Source of the DNA: Streptosporangiaceae bacterium | GTDB taxonomy: Bacteria; Actinomycetota; Actinomycetes; Streptosporangiales; Streptosporangiaceae | Direction: 5' to 3' | Length of the DNA: 17,051 nt | Assembly (NCBI GenBank): GCA_030041195.1 | Contig: JASHOI010000371.1 | Location: 1 to 17,051 of the forward strand | Part shown: piece after piece, positions 14,423-17,051 of the stretch | Position numbering within the stretch: the first letter of the stretch is position 1 | Layout: each line of letters begins with the position of its first letter | Position numbers and translations under genes: made by a program | Notes under the pieces: model-generated | Told to the model about the DNA's origin: nothing | The model's database searches: none | The model's input: only the letters and a program-made list of their open reading frames with translations

Positions 14423-15994
14423 GTGGAGACACCCCTGACGCCGGTTGACTTTGCCCGCCGGACCCGCCGCCTGCACGGCTCAAGGGAGGGGGTGGTCGAC
14501 GGAGACCTGCGGCTGACCTATGACGAGTTCTTCGATCGCTGCGACCGGTGGTCGTCGGCCCTGCAGGGACTCGGTGTCAGGCAGGGTGACCGGGTGGCGA
14601 CGATCGCCCCGAACACCCACGCCCAGCTCGAGGCCTTCTACGCGGTCCCGCAGATCGGGGCGGTTCTCGTGCCGATCAACTACCGGCTCACCGCGGACGA
14701 CTTCGTCTACATCGTGAACCACTCGGGCGCCAGCGTGGTCTGCGCCGACCAGGACTACCTGGACACGGTGGACGGCGTCCGCGGCCAGATGCCGGAGGTC
14801 GTGCATTTCGTGGCGCTGCGCGGGGCGCGGGACGGCTGGCTCGACTACGAGGCCGCGATCGCGGCGGCCAGCCCGGAGTTCGCCCGGCCGGAGATCGGCG
14901 AGCGGGACCTGCTCACGATCAACTACACCAGCGGGACCACGGCGCGCCCGAAGGGGGTCATGATCACCCACCGGAACGCCGCGATGAACACGATCGGCAC
15001 GCTGCTGCACCTGCCGATCGCGGTGGGCGAGCGCTATCTGTGGACGCTGCCGATGTTCCACGCGAACGGCTGGACCTACACCTGGACGGTGACCGCGGCC
15101 GGGGCCACGCACATCTGCCTGCCCAGGGTCGACCCGGCCGCGGTCTTCCGGCTGATCAGGGATGAGCACGTGACGTGGCTGTCCGCGGCGCCAACCGTGC
15201 TGATCTCGCTGGCGAACGCCCCGGCCGAGGTGCGCGGCGAGGTCCCGCCGGGCGTGCACGTGGTCACCGCTGGGGCGCCGCCGGCCGCGGCCACGATCGA
15301 GCGGCTGGAAGGCGAGTTCGGCTGGGAGGTCACGCACGTCTACGGGCTCACCGAGACCGCGCCGTTCATCACGGTGTGCGCGCCGCTGCCGGAGCATGGC
15401 GACCTCTCCCCGAGCGATCGCGCGGTGGTGAAGGCGCGGCAGGGCGTCGAGCTGATCACCTCGGGCGAGCTCAAGGTCGCCGGCCCAGACGGCCAGGAGG
15501 TGCCGCACGACGGGCAGTCGCTCGGCGAGATCGTGGTGCGCGGGAACGTGGTGATGGACGGCTATTACCACGACCCGGACGCGACGAAGCGGGCGATGGG
15601 CGACGGCTGGTTCCACACCGGTGACGCGGCGGTGGTGCACCCCGACGGTTACGCGGAGATTCGCGACCGGATCAAGGACGTGATCATCAGCGGCGGCGAG
15701 AACATCTCCTCGGTCGAGGTGGAGGGGACGCTGCTGCGCCACCCGGCGGTGCAGGAGGCCGCGATCGTCGGCCTGCCGCACGAGAGATGGGGCGAGGCGC
15801 CGTACGCGTTCGTGGTCCTGCGCGACGGCGCCGACGCGACCGAGGCCGAGCTGATCGCGTTCACCAGGGACCGGCTGGCGCACTTCAAGGCGCCACACGG
15901 CGTAGCGTTCGTGCCCGAACTCCCGAAGACGGCGACCGGCAAGATCCAGAAATTCGTGCTGCGCGAAGGCGCGCCGAACCTGGCCCGCCAGTAG
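14423..15994 (+). CDS. AMP-forming acyl-CoA synthetase (fatty-acid/medium-chain type)
   Basis: A 523-residue adenylating enzyme that activates a carboxylic acid with ATP and joins it to CoA. The ANL-superfamily motifs are complete: phosphate loop YTSGTTARPKGVMITH (168-183), YGLTETAP (307-314), WFHTGD (396-401), the hinge DRIKDVIISGGENIS (415-429) and PKTATGKIQK (501-510) with the catalytic lysine Lys507. LPMFHANGWTYTW (209-221) is typical of the branch that includes medium/long-chain acyl-CoA ligases, plant AAE proteins and DMSP-CoA ligases. The acid used cannot be read from the sequence. The length is normal and no fusion is present. A start at GTG 14423 gives the usual short N-terminus METPLTPVDFARR. 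The gene stands alone: divergent from the methyltransferase and convergent with the ABC permease, with 7 bp between stops. Confidence 0.9.
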   Translation: METPLTPVDFARRTRRLHGSREGVVDGDLRLTYDEFFDRCDRWSSALQGLGVRQGDRVATIAPNTHAQLEAFYAVPQIGAVLVPINYRLTADDFVYIVNHSGASVVCADQDYLDTVDGVRGQMPEVVHFVALRGARDGWLDYEAAIAAASPEFARPEIGERDLLTINYTSGTTARPKGVMITHRNAAMNTIGTLLHLPIAVGERYLWTLPMFHANGWTYTWTVTAAGATHICLPRVDPAAVFRLIRDEHVTWLSAAPTVLISLANAPAEVRGEVPPGVHVVTAGAPPAAATIERLEGEFGWEVTHVYGLTETAPFITVCAPLPEHGDLSPSDRAVVKARQGVELITSGELKVAGPDGQEVPHDGQSLGEIVVRGNVVMDGYYHDPDATKRAMGDGWFHTGDAAVVHPDGYAEIRDRIKDVIISGGENISSVEVEGTLLRHPAVQEAAIVGLPHERWGEAPYAFVVLRDGADATEAELIAFTRDRLAHFKAPHGVAFVPELPKTATGKIQKFVLREGAPNLARQ

Positions 15995-16001
15995 CCGTGC
16001 C

Positions 16002-17051
16002 TCACTCGGCGCGCAGCACCGACGAGGTGCTGCTCCTGGCGGCCCAGCCGGCCGGCAGCAGCGCCCCGGCGACCGCGATCGCCACCCCGGCCAGCGCCAG
16101 CCCGGCAAGCTCCCCGCCGCTGTAGACGTCCAGGTAGCTGGGTGGCATGCCGGTCCCGGCCGCGGCTCCCATGACCGGCACCAGGTGCCGCAGCAGCGCG
16201 ATCCCGGCCGGGATCGCGGCCAGGCCGGCCACCAGGCCGATCCCGGCGACCGAGCAGACCACCATCGCGATGGCCTGCCGCGGCGTCATCCCGACCGCCC
16301 GGAACACGCCCATGTGGTACGCGCGCTCCCTGGTCTGCAGCACCACGGCGGCGAGCACGCCGAGCCCGGCCGCGACCGCCAGCAGCAGCGCCAGGCTGCC
16401 GATCAGGCCGAGCACCAGCGGCAGGCCCTTGTTGTTGCTGTTCACGCCCGCCTCGTACCCCTGGCCGAGCGCTGCCTGGACCCGCTGTGCGTAGGCAGCC
16501 GGGGACGTGCCCGGCCGCAGGCCGACGTCGTACACGCCCGCTTCGAGGCCGGGGTCGGCGCTGGACAGCGTCTGCCAGTCGGTGACCATGGCCAGCCCGT
16601 TGTTCTGGTTGTCGAAGATCTCACCCACGATCCGCACCGGGATCCGCTTGCCGGCGAAGGTGATCGTGACCGTGTCCCCGACCGCCTTGCCGGTCACCGC
16701 CAGGAAGTAGGCGGGCACTTCCACCTGGCCCGGGCCGCTGTACCAGCGCCCGCTGATCATGCCGTAGCCGGTCCAGCCCGCTGCGCCCAGGTACGCGGTG
16801 ACCGGGATCTGCCCGGACAGGCCGAACACGGTGACCTGCTGGTCCGCCTCGGCCACGTAGTGCAGCGTGCCAGGCTGGGCGCGGAGCGCCGCGGCGACGG
16901 TCCGCCGAGTCGCGGCGTCCATGGGCTGCGCAACGGCGACCGGCCCGCCGCCGGCTCTCCCGATCGGGGTGATGCCCGCGCCCTGGCCGCCACCCGGACC
17001 GGCCGGCCCCGAACCTGGCCCCGAGCCGCCGATGTAACCGACGCGCACCTG
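16002..17051 (-). CDS. FtsX-type ABC transporter permease, C-terminal part (partial)
   Basis: The visible 349 residues run in from the right edge and end at a TGA at 16002-16004. A Gly/Pro-rich stretch comes first, then an extracytoplasmic MacB-like domain (for example GYGMISGRWYSGPGQVEVPA and ITFAGKRIPVRIVGEIFDNQ), then the FtsX domain: a first helix near LVLGLIGSLALLLAVAAGLG, the cytoplasmic signature RERAYHMGVFRAVGMTPRQA, a second helix, and a final helix near AGLALAGVAIAVAGALLPAG. Such permeases pair with an ABC ATPase to drive lipoprotein, peptide or drug export or envelope remodelling. The N-terminal helices and the partner ATPase are outside the window, so the substrate is open. A GTG at 17046-17048 is in frame, but the frame continues upstream of it, so I treat the gene as truncated by the window. 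Confidence 0.85.
   Translation of the reverse strand, partial: QVRVGYIGGSGPGSGPAGPGGGQGAGITPIGRAGGGPVAVAQPMDAATRRTVAAALRAQPGTLHYVAEADQQVTVFGLSGQIPVTAYLGAAGWTGYGMISGRWYSGPGQVEVPAYFLAVTGKAVGDTVTITFAGKRIPVRIVGEIFDNQNNGLAMVTDWQTLSSADPGLEAGVYDVGLRPGTSPAAYAQRVQAALGQGYEAGVNSNNKGLPLVLGLIGSLALLLAVAAGLGVLAAVVLQTRERAYHMGVFRAVGMTPRQAIAMVVCSVAGIGLVAGLAAIPAGIALLRHLVPVMGAAAGTGMPPSYLDVYSGGELAGLALAGVAIAVAGALLPAGWAARSSTSSVLRAE

Noticed and set aside
14480..16108. 542-codon minus-strand open frame opposite the acyl-CoA synthetase
   Set aside because: Low-complexity Arg/Val/Gly-rich translation with no motif, while the plus strand carries all ANL motifs.

Overview
This is a GC-rich chromosomal segment, with strong G/C preference at third codon positions, from an actinomycete. 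The F420-type Ddn-like oxidoreductase, the SigE-family ECF sigma factor paired with a membrane beta-propeller protein, the large LuxR-type ATPase regulators and several apparently leaderless genes all fit that phylum. The genus cannot be told from the sequence. The window looks like an accessory or regulatory stretch of a large genome: there are no rRNA or tRNA genes, no recognisable transposase and no CRISPR array.

Layout. 1-1690: the tail of an unidentified gene, then a secreted GH30-family glycoside hydrolase in the same direction. 1761-3278: a small DinB/ClbS-like four-helix protein and a WYL (YafY-type) regulator, divergently transcribed from a 48-bp shared promoter region. 3279-4973: an intergenic stretch with a hairpin, an AT-rich island and a 19-bp tandem repeat, then an NCS1-type nucleobase permease. 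5002-6794 (minus strand): a sigma factor gene overlapping by 4 nt a gene for a membrane-anchored beta-propeller protein, probably its regulator. 6795-7397: about 600 bp with no supported gene, holding a 12-bp inverted repeat and three copies of a 21-bp repeat. 7398-8337: a VOC-fold protein and a divergent Ddn-type oxidoreductase. 8417-13691: two tandem paralogous ATPase/TPR signalling proteins, of which only the second keeps the C-terminal LuxR DNA-binding domain. 13693-14325: a SAM-dependent methyltransferase (minus). 14423-15994: an acyl-CoA synthetase. 16002-17051: the C-terminal part of an FtsX-type ABC transporter permease (minus), running off the window.

How the parts may work together. 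Regulation dominates: a WYL regulator beside its likely target, a sigma factor with a membrane partner, and a translationally coupled pair of STAND-type ATPases. The most unusual item is that pair. The first protein stops exactly where its paralogue begins the linker to the HTH, and the second gene starts inside the last codons of the first. This suggests a two-subunit regulator in which one subunit has no DNA-binding domain. A second pattern is that four genes carry a TANNNT-like -10 hexamer exactly 6 nt before the start codon, as expected for leaderless mRNAs; it also settles their start sites. All functional assignments come from reading motifs by eye; no database search was run.
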